Assembly (NCBI GenBank): GCA_013140975.1
Contig: JABFRV010000041.1
Span: 82,164 to 146,163, forward strand
DNA length: 64,000 nucleotides
Reading direction: 5' to 3'
Origin: Saprospiraceae bacterium
GTDB lineage: Bacteria > Bacteroidota > Bacteroidia > Chitinophagales > Saprospiraceae
Part shown: positions 16,236 to 23,899 of the stretch, in pieces
Position numbering within the stretch: the first letter of the stretch is position 1
Layout of the letters: each line of letters begins with the position of its first letter
The notes under the pieces: model-generated
What the model saw: the letters and a program-made list of their open reading frames with translations, nothing else
What the model was told of the DNA's origin: nothing
The model's database searches: none
Made by a program: the position numbers and the translations under genes

Positions 16236-17498
16236 ATGAAAAAAATTATGTTTTATCTACCAATGATGGTTTTCATGATCAGTTTCGTTTCTGCAAAAGG
16301 AATGAATTCTCCAAAGCAAACCATTCTCGATTTTTACACGGCTATTGATGCAGGTGCCATAGAAAAGGCTTCTGAATTTCTGAGTGAAGATGTAAAAGTG
16401 TATTTACCATTTTCTCCAACAGCAATGGACAAGATGAGTTACAACCAAATTCGTTTGGCTTTCAAAGCTGGTTTCCCAGATATGAAACACAGTGTATTGG
16501 AAACAAGCGAAAGTAAAGGTATTATCTCTTACAAAGCTCTTTTTACCGGAACTAACACAGGCTCTTTAAAAGGCAATCCTCCTACCGGTAATTATGTAGA
16601 ATTACCGTTCCTGGGTTTTGTAAAAATGAACAAGTCTGGCAAGATTACCGAGTTGAATGTACAATTCGATTTGAGTAATTTTAATGCCCAACTTATGAAA
16701 GGCATCAATCCTCATGCTGCTGCAGAAGCAAGCATTCGCAAAGCTTACTCTTCGCTTGAACGTAAAGATTTCAATGCTTTTGCAAGTGTGTGTGCCAATG
16801 ATTTTACAGAAAAAGCCGATCCTGAACCTATAGTCGGCGTTTGGAATGCAATAGAATATTACAAGAACTTTCTAAGTGCATTCCCTGATATTAAATTTAC
16901 AATAGAATCTATTGTACCAGCCGGTGATAACACATACTATTTGAAAACACTTGCTTCAGGTACGAATACAGGATCCTTTGCTGGATTGCCTGCAACAGGA
17001 AAATATGTATCCGTTCCCGATGTTGACATTATAACCATGAATGCAGAAGGGAAATGCACATCGCACAGTTCCATTAATCATAATGGAATGATCACTGCAA
17101 TTGGCTATGGATCTCTAGCTAATCCTTCAAATGCTGTAGTAATGGATGTGTATGAAAAATTCGGAAAGGGCGATGTACCTGCAATACTTTCCGTTTGTAG
17201 TGAAGACGTTCTATTCGATGTTCATGATCGTTTGTTTGATACTAAAGCTCGGAAATTTAAAGGCAAAGCAGAAGTTGGAAGTTTCTTCAAAGAACTAAGT
17301 ATAATGTTTAAATACAGCAAGTTCCAACCCACCCGATTTGTTGCTGATGGAGATGATGTTTTCGTAACTATTGATGTAGCTTATACTCATGTTCCATCCG
17401 GTAAAAATTATAGTACTAACTATACTCATCAATTCAAAGTGGTAAACGGCAAGATCGTTTACTTCCGCGGAATGGATAGTTTTCAACAAATGCAATAA
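16236..17498 (+). CDS. Secreted protein with three SnoaL/NTF2-like domains
   Basis: A signal peptide (residues 1-20) is followed by three consecutive NTF2-like (SnoaL, polyketide-cyclase-type) cone folds, at about residues 25-150, 158-290 and 295-420. Each begins with a helix pattern such as TILDFYTAIDAGAIEKASEFL and AYSSLERKDFNAFASVCANDF. Repeated GTNTGS(L/F)KG or GLPATGKYV strands are typical of the ester-cyclase subgroup. SnoaL-like folds bind small hydrophobic molecules or act as aldol-type cyclases. Three in tandem in one exported protein is unusual. It sits between a small hypothetical gene and a SnoaL lipoprotein, and an 11-bp inverted repeat follows. Confidence 0.78.
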   Translation: MKKIMFYLPMMVFMISFVSAKGMNSPKQTILDFYTAIDAGAIEKASEFLSEDVKVYLPFSPTAMDKMSYNQIRLAFKAGFPDMKHSVLETSESKGIISYKALFTGTNTGSLKGNPPTGNYVELPFLGFVKMNKSGKITELNVQFDLSNFNAQLMKGINPHAAAEASIRKAYSSLERKDFNAFASVCANDFTEKADPEPIVGVWNAIEYYKNFLSAFPDIKFTIESIVPAGDNTYYLKTLASGTNTGSFAGLPATGKYVSVPDVDIITMNAEGKCTSHSSINHNGMITAIGYGSLANPSNAVVMDVYEKFGKGDVPAILSVCSEDVLFDVHDRLFDTKARKFKGKAEVGSFFKELSIMFKYSKFQPTRFVADGDDVFVTIDVAYTHVPSGKNYSTNYTHQFKVVNGKIVYFRGMDSFQQMQ

Positions 17499-17517
17499 CA
17501 CAAAACTTTATTTGATT

Positions 17518-17566
17518 GTCTCTTCCTTTAGTTGCATCTGATATATAAGCATATTAAGGAAGAGAC
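17518..17566 (+). terminator. Inverted repeat after the triple-SnoaL gene
   Basis: GTCTCTTCCTT (17518-17528) is perfectly complementary to AAGGAAGAGAC (17556-17566) with 27 bases between them, 19 bases after the stop codon. There is no strong T-run, so it may be a processing or attenuation hairpin instead of a classical terminator. Confidence 0.5.
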
Positions 17567-17613
17567 TCTTAATTTTCAAATTTATTTTTTAACTCAATAA
17601 AATATTTTTTAAA

Positions 17614-18123
17614 ATGAAAAACAATCTTTTATTTATGACTTTCTTGTTAACATCAATTCTTAGCAGTTGCAAGCAAGAACCAAAACCAGATCCGGCAATC
17701 GAACTGGGCAGAACAAATGCTGAGATGACTTCTAAAGTGCATGATCTCTTTTCCAAAAATCAGTTTGATGAATGCACAAAATATGCTACACCAAATGTAC
17801 AGATTGTAGCACACTCTATGGGTGCAAGCTTCAATGGGCAAGAAGAGTTCCTTAATTTTATGGCAGGATTTAAACAGGCATTTCCCGATATGGTGATTAC
17901 ACACAATAATATATTGGGCATCGGAGAAAAGGTGGCTGTAGAATTTACTGCCATCGGTACTCATACAGGTCCTTTACAAACACCCAACGGTGCAATTCCT
18001 GCGTCAGGTAAAAAAGTAGAACTAAAGGTCAGCGAATTTTGGGAATGGAAAGATGGAAAGATATCAAAAATAACGAATTATCAGGATGCAGTTTCTCTGC
18101 TGCGTCAGATTGGAGCAATGTAA
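17614..18123 (+). CDS. SnoaL-like lipoprotein (ester cyclase family)
   Basis: This exported lipoprotein starts MKNNLLFMTFLLTSILSSCKQE, with a lipobox LSSC at about residues 16-19. One SnoaL/NTF2-like domain follows (residues 30-165), with the family strand PNGAIPASGKKVELKVSEFWEWKDGKISKI near the end. It is close in pattern to the second domain of the preceding protein, so the two probably share ancestry. It may bind or cyclise a small molecule in the periplasm. An SRPBCC protein follows 112 bases later. Confidence 0.78.
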   Translation: MKNNLLFMTFLLTSILSSCKQEPKPDPAIELGRTNAEMTSKVHDLFSKNQFDECTKYATPNVQIVAHSMGASFNGQEEFLNFMAGFKQAFPDMVITHNNILGIGEKVAVEFTAIGTHTGPLQTPNGAIPASGKKVELKVSEFWEWKDGKISKITNYQDAVSLLRQIGAM

Positions 18124-18201
18124 AAGCAAGAATAAAAAAATACTATTACAAGTTTTCGATAAATATTCATTCCTTTAAATAATGGAATTGATTTTATTCG
18201 T

Positions 18202-18208
18202 GGGACGA
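18202..18208 (+). promoter_or_regulatory. GGGACGA box before the SRPBCC gene
   Basis: GTGGGACGAAATAA lies 27 bases before the ATG at 18236 and shares GGGACGA with the region upstream of the ECF sigma gene (15759-15765, reverse). It is a candidate ECF promoter element; a start this close would give a very short leader. Confidence 0.25.
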
Positions 18209-18235
18209 AATAATTACCTTTAAAACAATTGACCA

Positions 18236-18802
18236 ATGTCTAATTACCATTTTATTACTCACTGGCAAATGGATGCCACTTGCGAAGAAGTTTATCGTAC
18301 CCTTGAAAAAGTAGAAGACCTACCCCGATGGTGGCCCAGTGTGTATCTTGATGTAAAAGTATTAGAAAAAGGGCAAGCTGGCGGGGTAGGTAAATTGGTC
18401 GATCTTTATACCAAGGGTTGGCTACCTTATAAGCTTCGCTGGCAATTTAAAGTGATCGAAACAGATTTTCCCAAGGGTTTTACACTTACTGTTACAGGAG
18501 ATTTTAATGGCATTGGTGTGTGGACATTTCGTCCGGCCGAAAACGGAAAATGCGATGTTATTTATGACTGGCGCATCAGTGCAGAAAAACCATTATTGAA
18601 AAAGATGAGCTGGTTGTTGCGTCCGATTTTTTCTGCCAACCATGAATGGGCAATGCGCCAGGGAATGGAAAGTCTTCGATTAGAACTGTTGCGCAACAAA
18701 GCAAAAACGGCAGAAGCATTATCCGAAATTCAGGCACCACCAGCACCTACTTTTACAAGTCCTTTTTTCGCAAAGTCGAAAAACAAAATACTAACAGGCT
18801 AA
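18236..18802 (+). CDS. SRPBCC (START/Bet v1-like) ligand-binding protein
   Basis: This 188-residue cytosolic protein of the SRPBCC superfamily has a hydrophobic-pocket fold used in polyketide cyclases and lipid carriers. The N-terminus FITHWQMDATCEEVYRTLEKVEDLPRWWPSV is characteristic, with VEDLPRWWPSVY as the key motif. The middle holds WQFKVIETDFPKGFTLTVTGDFNGIGVWTF and the C-terminal helix HEWAMRQGMESLRLELLRN. Proteins of this type are often annotated polyketide cyclase/dehydrase; the ligand is unknown. It ends the block that begins with the ECF sigma/anti-sigma pair. Confidence 0.8.
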   Translation: MSNYHFITHWQMDATCEEVYRTLEKVEDLPRWWPSVYLDVKVLEKGQAGGVGKLVDLYTKGWLPYKLRWQFKVIETDFPKGFTLTVTGDFNGIGVWTFRPAENGKCDVIYDWRISAEKPLLKKMSWLLRPIFSANHEWAMRQGMESLRLELLRNKAKTAEALSEIQAPPAPTFTSPFFAKSKNKILTG

Positions 18803-18897
18803 TCATTTCCTGATGATTCTGTAATCTTTCAAATTCATTGCTCGAAGCTAATAATAAAGTATGTCTGCAGACTGAACACTTATAGTTAAAAAAAACC

Positions 18898-18951
18898 ATG
18901 TTTCGAAAACAGAACGCGTCTGAATTAAGTGTAGAAATTTGCAATAAATAA
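18898..18951 (+). pseudogene. Remnant of the 3' end of a methyltransferase paralog
   Basis: The bases 18937-18956 match 14294-14313 (end and tail of the methyltransferase at 13271) at 19 of 20 positions, including the stop codon in the same frame. The 17-codon frame ending here reads NASELSVEICNK against NAPGFGVVICYK in the intact gene. The rest of the gap 18803-19241 holds only an imperfect hairpin (AGCTGA about 19010 with TCAGCT about 19040) and no gene. Confidence 0.5.
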
Positions 18952-19241
18952 ATCACCTCAATAATTATTTAGGATCATTCTGCTAACAGATTACTGCTAC
19001 AATAGAAGCTGATAAAAGTATATCAAGAGATGTACTTCTGTCAGCTTTTGCTTTATAATAGAATTTCTGGCCTTTATATGATCCTACTTCTGCAAGAACC
19101 GAAACTTGTCTGTAGCAGGAGCTTATGAAGCGAGAAAATGAAGTTCATCAGGGAAGCGAGACAAGTTGATCTTTTAATTAACTTTGCATCAAGAATCATG
19201 TAATGCACCAACCGGTAAGCTATTTCAGTATCAACAATAAA

Positions 19242-19748
19242 ATGAAATACATAGTTTTATTTTTTACTTTAAGTATTTGTGCTTGTAATAACACATTGAA
19301 AAAAGACCATAAACACGAATATTTAAGACATGTTGGCGATATCCCTTTTGATAATACATTAGATGACCCTGCCTTTAGACCCTGTAATGAAGAATCAGCA
19401 AGAGTCCATCATAATTTTAATAATCCTGATTTGTATGAAGGAGAAAAACCTGCAATGATCAAGCCGCTTATGCAATTAGAATTCGCAAAAATAGAAGGTG
19501 AATCCGGATATATAACGATTCGCTTTATGGTTAACTGCGAAGGCAAAACCGGAAGATATCGTGTTGAACAACTCGATTTTGAATATAAAGATAAAAAATT
19601 CAACGAGAAAATAATCGACTCACTACTATCCAAGACAAAGTCATTAGACAAATGGATTCCTGCGAAATCAGAAGACTTCGTTTATGATTACTACAAATAC
19701 CTGACATTTAAAATTATTGATAACCAAATCAAAGATATACTTCCATGA
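19242..19748 (+). CDS. Lipoprotein with TonB-C-like domain
   Basis: ATG 19242 gives a clean lipoprotein signal, MKYIVLFFTLSICACNN, with lipobox CAC; the open frame begins 13 codons earlier but that extension has no signal character. Residues 70-155 have the pattern of a TonB C-terminal domain (GYITIRFMVNCEGKTGRYRVE, then FNEKIIDSLLSKTKSLDKWIPA). The function is unknown. It overlaps the next gene by ATGA, so the two are coupled and probably act together at the cell envelope. Confidence 0.65.
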   Translation: MKYIVLFFTLSICACNNTLKKDHKHEYLRHVGDIPFDNTLDDPAFRPCNEESARVHHNFNNPDLYEGEKPAMIKPLMQLEFAKIEGESGYITIRFMVNCEGKTGRYRVEQLDFEYKDKKFNEKIIDSLLSKTKSLDKWIPAKSEDFVYDYYKYLTFKIIDNQIKDILP

Positions 19749-20563
19749 TCAGTAGAAAATTGTTAATTGTGGCGATTTCTTTCATTTGCACAAATTATGG
19801 CCCACCAAACTGCAATTTATACAAAGCAGATGCAAGATGCTATAAAGCTTGCAATGAAGCGGAGATGGCCATCACGTTTGCTCAAGGGTCAAGAAAATCT
19901 CAAGAGCATTTTGACAAATCAATACAAAGTTGTCCAAGCTTTGATTATTCCCATTACGAAAAAGCTGTGCCTTATGCAAAAAGAGGATTAATGAAAGAAT
20001 GGAAAGTGATGATTGACGAAGCGGTAAGACTGGACCCCAAAGAACACTTAGGTACCCGGGGATGGTATCACTTCTTTTTTATGCATAATTATGAAGCAGC
20101 AATAAAAGATATTGAGAAGTTGGATTCATTGATTGATTATAATATTGGATTTACAGGTGATGCCGATTATCATCTGAATATTATGAAGGCTCTTTGTTGG
20201 AAAGGATTAGGAAAAACTGAAAAGGCAATTACTATTATCCATGAGCAAATGGCAAAAAAAGATCACGATATTGGACTATTTGATTATTTACATTTAGGTG
20301 TTTTGTATTTAGAAATGGGAAATTATGAAAACGCTTTGGAAATACTTGACAAGCAAATTGAAATCAATAATTTAAGTGAAATTTATTTTTACAAAGCATT
20401 ATGTTATAAACAACTCAACATAAAGGATGAATATAAAAGCAATTTGGAGAAGGCATTAAAATTATATAAGAGAGGATCAAAAATGTCAAACCCATATCGA
20501 GAATTAGTTGATGAAATTTATCTATCTGAAATTGAAAATGAAATAACCATTGCTAATAAGTAA
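19745..20563 (+). CDS. Exported TPR-repeat protein
   Basis: The start codon overlaps the stop of the lipoprotein gene. A short hydrophobic N-terminus (residues 4-18) suggests export. Helical repeats of TPR type are visible: YEKAVPYAKRGLMKEWKVMIDEAVRLDP, HLNIMKALCWKGLGKTEKAITIIHEQ, YLHLGVLYLEMGNYENALEILDKQIE and IYFYKALCYKQLNIKDEYKSNLEKALK. TPRs mediate protein contacts; the partner is probably the coupled lipoprotein. No enzymatic motif is seen. Confidence 0.72.
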   Translation: MISRKLLIVAISFICTNYGPPNCNLYKADARCYKACNEAEMAITFAQGSRKSQEHFDKSIQSCPSFDYSHYEKAVPYAKRGLMKEWKVMIDEAVRLDPKEHLGTRGWYHFFFMHNYEAAIKDIEKLDSLIDYNIGFTGDADYHLNIMKALCWKGLGKTEKAITIIHEQMAKKDHDIGLFDYLHLGVLYLEMGNYENALEILDKQIEINNLSEIYFYKALCYKQLNIKDEYKSNLEKALKLYKRGSKMSNPYRELVDEIYLSEIENEITIANK

Positions 20564-20652
20564 ACATTATTATAATCTTGAATGTCCGCAAGACAACGAA
20601 TTGAGTTATTTAATTCTTTACTGGATTTCATTGATGATGAATCCTAATCTTG

Positions 20653-20677
20653 TGCAGAATAATCGAAACATTCTGCA
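20653..20677 (+). terminator. Short hairpin after the TPR gene
   Basis: TGCAGAAT (20653-20660) pairs with ATTCTGCA (20670-20677) over a 9-base loop, 90 bases after the TPR gene stop and before the ECF operon. There is no long T-run. The gap 20564-20824 otherwise shows only a 21-codon frame starting at 20582 that I do not trust. Confidence 0.4.
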
Positions 20678-20824
20678 TTATAGGTGTACTAACATTGCTT
20701 TTAATTATTCTAATGATAACATAATACGTCGATAACTTAAGGCAGTTCTCTCCACTAGAATTCTCCCTTTGTAAAGAAATTTAATCAAAGACCATTAAAA
20801 AGAAATATACATTACGCTCAAAAG

Positions 20825-21349
20825 TTGAAACTAGAAGAAATATATAAATTACACAGTGATTTGGTTTACAACCTGGCATTACATTATTCGCAAAATGTTG
20901 AAGATGCACAGGAAATAACCCAGGACGTATTCGTTGCGGCATATCAGAATTTAGATTCTTTTAGAAATGATTCAGCAATTTCGACCTGGTTATATCGAAT
21001 TACTATCAATAAGAGTTTGGATTACTTGAAGTCTAAAAAGCGGAAGAAGCGTTTTGCCTTTATCAGCTCACTGTTTTTTGATGACAGCAATGACTTAAAA
21101 CACAATCCAGCTGAATTAAATCATCCGGGCATTCAAATGGAAGATAAAGAAGCATTGGAAGAACTATTAAAGCAGATAAACGAATTACCGGACAGCCAAA
21201 AAACCGCCCTGATTCTGAATAAGATTGAACAAAAATCACTGGCCGAAATAGCTGAAATTATGAATATCAGCTCCAAAGCAGCAGAGTCACTGATACAAAG
21301 AGCCAAAACCAATCTTTCAAAAAAAGTCAATATTGAGCGAAGGATATAA
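20825..21349 (+). CDS. ECF-type RNA polymerase sigma factor (head of the MbnP/MbnH operon)
   Basis: This 174-residue sigma factor has region 2 (LHSDLVYNLALHYSQ, EITQDVFVAAYQNL, STWLYRITINKSLDYLKS) and region 4 (LPDSQKTALILNKIEQ, then IAEIMNISSKAAESLIQRAK). The only sensible start is TTG 20825, since no ATG lies upstream in frame. It is followed by four genes with gaps of 30 bases or overlaps. That makes it the likely regulator of the operon, perhaps responding to copper given the MbnP/MbnH genes it leads. Confidence 0.87.
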   Translation: MKLEEIYKLHSDLVYNLALHYSQNVEDAQEITQDVFVAAYQNLDSFRNDSAISTWLYRITINKSLDYLKSKKRKKRFAFISSLFFDDSNDLKHNPAELNHPGIQMEDKEALEELLKQINELPDSQKTALILNKIEQKSLAEIAEIMNISSKAAESLIQRAKTNLSKKVNIERRI

Positions 21350-21379
21350 AATTAATAATCGTCTAAAAGTGATAACAAA

Positions 21380-21634
21380 ATGGATTTAGAAAAATTAGCT
21401 AAAATTCAGAGAGTGGACGCCCCACCCTTTCTGTTTACGAGAATTCAGCTGAAAATAGCGCAGGAGAATAGTGAACCTATGCCATTAAGAACTGTCCTGG
21501 CAATCAATCTATCATTTGCACTTCTATTGGCTTTGAATTCAGTTGCAATAGCCAACTACCTTGCAAAGCCCATCCCTACTGAAAACTATGTTGAAACTTT
21601 CAATCTCACTTCTAACAACTCCTTATACAAATGA
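21380..21634 (+). CDS. Small single-pass membrane protein, possible anti-sigma factor
   Basis: This 84-residue protein has a cytosolic N-terminal part (MDLEKLAKIQRVDAPPFLF), one transmembrane segment (about residues 40-61, TVLAINLSFALLLALNSV) and a short outer tail. Its position directly after an ECF sigma gene and its topology fit a minimal anti-sigma factor, but I see no known anti-sigma domain. It overlaps the next gene by ATGA. Related small proteins accompany ECF/Spy-like genes in other Bacteroidota (recollection, not checked). Confidence 0.55.
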   Translation: MDLEKLAKIQRVDAPPFLFTRIQLKIAQENSEPMPLRTVLAINLSFALLLALNSVAIANYLAKPIPTENYVETFNLTSNNSLYK

Positions 21635-22092
21635 ATAAAGTAAAAGTATTGGGTATTGTTTCCTTAGGCTTGCTGCTTGCAAATATTGTATTGATTTGGT
21701 TTTTACTATCGCACAAACCTCCTCACCCTAAACGTGAAAATCCTAAAAAGGTGATAGTGGAAAAACTACATTTAGATAAACAACAAACGAATGATTATGA
21801 AAAATTGATTCAAGATCATCAAGGAAATATTCAAAAATCAGAACAACAAATTGCGCTTCTGAAAAATCAATTGTATTCAAGGCTAAATGATGAACAAAGA
21901 ACGAATGAAGTAGATTCTTTAATTGCAGAAATTGGAAAAGTCCAAATAAATATTGAACAAATCCACTACAATCATTTCCTTGATATTAAAAATCTATGCA
22001 AGCCTGAGCAGCTAAAGGATTACAATGAACTTACTTCAAAGATTGCCAATTTATTTACACCTTTACCTCTTCGTAATAATGAAAATCATTAA
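21631..22092 (+). CDS. Spy/CpxP-like periplasmic protein, membrane-anchored
   Basis: An N-terminal transmembrane anchor (residues 5-27) is followed by a helical periplasmic domain. The pattern LHLDKQQTNDYEKLIQDHQ, then LKNQLYSRLNDEQ and a final CKPEQLKDYNELTSKI, matches the heavy-metal-resistance / LTXXQ family (Spy, CpxP, CnrX-like). Such proteins sense metals or act as chaperones in the periplasm. Here it may be the sensor that talks to the small membrane protein and the ECF sigma factor, as CnrX does in cobalt-nickel resistance; this is inference. It overlaps the following gene by 14 bases. Confidence 0.7.
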   Translation: MNKVKVLGIVSLGLLLANIVLIWFLLSHKPPHPKRENPKKVIVEKLHLDKQQTNDYEKLIQDHQGNIQKSEQQIALLKNQLYSRLNDEQRTNEVDSLIAEIGKVQINIEQIHYNHFLDIKNLCKPEQLKDYNELTSKIANLFTPLPLRNNENH

Positions 22093-22777
22093 TTTCATTC
22101 TTGCATTTTTCTTAATCGCCTTTAACTCTACTTCGTATTCTCAATCAAAAAGAATTCAAATTTCGATTACTCCTACTTTTGAACATCAGATTTTACATCT
22201 GGATGATTCATCATTCATAAGAAATGATTGGAACAATTTACAAATTGAAGTTTTAAAGTTTTACATATCCAATATACAATTCCTTAAAAGCGGCAAACTC
22301 GTTTTAGAAGAAAAAAACAGTTTTCATTTAATTGATGCAGCAGATAAAAATACATGGAATATTGTAGTAGAAAATCATGAGAATGCAATTTACGATGAAG
22401 TCAGATATAACTTAGGCATTAACAGCAGCACCAATGCTGCCGGTGCTTTAGGAGGCGATCTTGATCCTACAAAGGGAATGTATTGGACATGGCAAAGCGG
22501 TTATATTAATTTTAAGTTAGAGGGAACAAGCTCTGTATGTAAAACCAGAAATAACTCATTTACCTTTCATTTAGGAGGCTTTCTTGAGCCGTTTTATGCG
22601 ATTCAGTTTTTGTCTTTTTTTATAAAAGATCAACAACAAATAAACTTAAATTTGGATATAGCTCAATTACTACGCAGAATTGAGCTGAGCAAACAGAATC
22701 ATATCATGTCGCCAAGCACTGACGCTGTGAATCTTTCAAAAATTGTAGCTGAATCTTTCAAAATTTCTGAAAATTGA
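22079..22777 (+). CDS. mbnP: MbnP family periplasmic copper-binding protein
   Basis: The protein has a signal peptide from ATG 22079 (MKIINFILAFFLIAFNSTSYS; an upstream ATG at 22025 would add 18 residues inside the previous gene). The mature part matches MbnP: NNLQIEVLKFYISNIQF, then the hallmark GGDLDPTKGMYWTWQSGYI with the WTW residues near position 158, and a FHLGG strand. In the methanobactin system, the partner heme enzyme MbnH converts a tryptophan of MbnP to kynurenine and the protein then binds copper. The next gene encodes MbnH, overlapping by 4 bases. No methanobactin biosynthesis genes are present. Confidence 0.82.
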   Translation: MKIINFILAFFLIAFNSTSYSQSKRIQISITPTFEHQILHLDDSSFIRNDWNNLQIEVLKFYISNIQFLKSGKLVLEEKNSFHLIDAADKNTWNIVVENHENAIYDEVRYNLGINSSTNAAGALGGDLDPTKGMYWTWQSGYINFKLEGTSSVCKTRNNSFTFHLGGFLEPFYAIQFLSFFIKDQQQINLNLDIAQLLRRIELSKQNHIMSPSTDAVNLSKIVAESFKISEN

Positions 22778-23805
22778 AAAGTAAGTTCACAATACTATCT
22801 GCTCTATTTATAATTCTTGCAGGCTTTCGATTGTCGGATAGTTTGTTTGTTACTCCTCCACATTTTCCAAAACCGAATTACGACTTCTCCAAAAACCCTT
22901 TGACTAAGAGCAAAATACAATTAGGCAGAGCCTTATTCTACGATCCGATTTTATCTCGTAACAACACCATTTCTTGTTCCAGTTGTCACTCGCAGTATTC
23001 AGCATTTACACACACTGATCATGATTTGAGTCATGGCATTGACGATAGAATTGGTTTTCGCAACTCTCCAAGCCTTATGAATCTGGCATGGAAAAGCTCA
23101 TTTATGTGGGATGGAGCAGTTCATCATCTGGACCTTCAGTCTCTGGCTCCAATAAGCAACCCGCTGGAAATGGATGAAAAAATTGAAAATGTCGTTTCAA
23201 AATTGCAGACGAGCAATATTTATCCCAATTTATTTTATGAGGCATTTGGCGATTCAATTATCACAGGTGAAAATACACTTAAGGCTATATCACAATTTAT
23301 GCTAACCTTGGTTTCTGCCAATTCAAAATACGATAGCGTAATGCTAAAATTATCTTCATTCACTTTGCAGGAGAATATTGGATATAACTTATTCAAAAAA
23401 AATTGCGCTTCATGCCACAAAGAACCCCTATTCACTAACGATGAATTTAAAAATAATGGTTTGCCTTTAGATACAACTCTTAACGATTTGGGCAGATATA
23501 AAGTAAGTCAAAATCCACTTGACTCATTAAAATTTAAAGTCCCAACCCTTAGGAATATAGAGTTTTCATTTCCTTATATGCACGATGGCAGATTCAAGAA
23601 TCTTAAACAAGTTCTGAATCATTATACAAAAGGGATTGCTTCCAATAATCGTATTTCCGATGAACTTAAAGCTCCAATTATTCTATCGTCCAATGAAAAA
23701 GTGGACATGATTGCTTTTCTACTCACTTTAAGTGACAAGCAATTTTTATTCAATCCTCAACATTCATACCCAAAAGAAATACTATTAGGCACTGTGAAAA
23801 ATTGA
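22774..23805 (+). CDS. mbnH: MbnH-like diheme cytochrome c peroxidase family enzyme
   Basis: This 343-residue diheme enzyme of the bacterial cytochrome c peroxidase/MauG group acts in the periplasm after a hydrophobic N-terminus. The heme sites are CSSCH (residues 68-72) and CASCH (residues 211-215). Family landmarks include LGRALFYDPILSRNNTISC, HGIDDRIGFRNSPSLMNLAW, VPTLRNIEFSFPYMHDGR and LKQVLNHYTKG. MbnH enzymes oxidise a tryptophan in MbnP to kynurenine. The start is TTG 22774, overlapping the MbnP stop. A degraded copy of its last 20 codons lies at 25491, beyond the sulfatase gene. Confidence 0.85.
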   Translation: MKSKFTILSALFIILAGFRLSDSLFVTPPHFPKPNYDFSKNPLTKSKIQLGRALFYDPILSRNNTISCSSCHSQYSAFTHTDHDLSHGIDDRIGFRNSPSLMNLAWKSSFMWDGAVHHLDLQSLAPISNPLEMDEKIENVVSKLQTSNIYPNLFYEAFGDSIITGENTLKAISQFMLTLVSANSKYDSVMLKLSSFTLQENIGYNLFKKNCASCHKEPLFTNDEFKNNGLPLDTTLNDLGRYKVSQNPLDSLKFKVPTLRNIEFSFPYMHDGRFKNLKQVLNHYTKGIASNNRISDELKAPIILSSNEKVDMIAFLLTLSDKQFLFNPQHSYPKEILLGTVKN

Positions 23806-23899
23806 AAAATAATTGTGGACGAATGTTAAATAAAATTTATCTTGCAAATTCATACGAATCCAAATTGGGTTTGTACATTATCAATTTACCTATCCACAC

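Noticed and set aside
20582-20647. A 21-codon frame reading MSARQRIELFNSLLDFIDDES
   Set aside because: It looks protein-like but is too short to support; it could be the start of a lost gene or chance.
22774-23805. MbnH considered as a plain cytochrome c peroxidase
   Set aside because: The adjoining MbnP gene and the overlap between them make MbnH the better call, although the diheme fold is shared.
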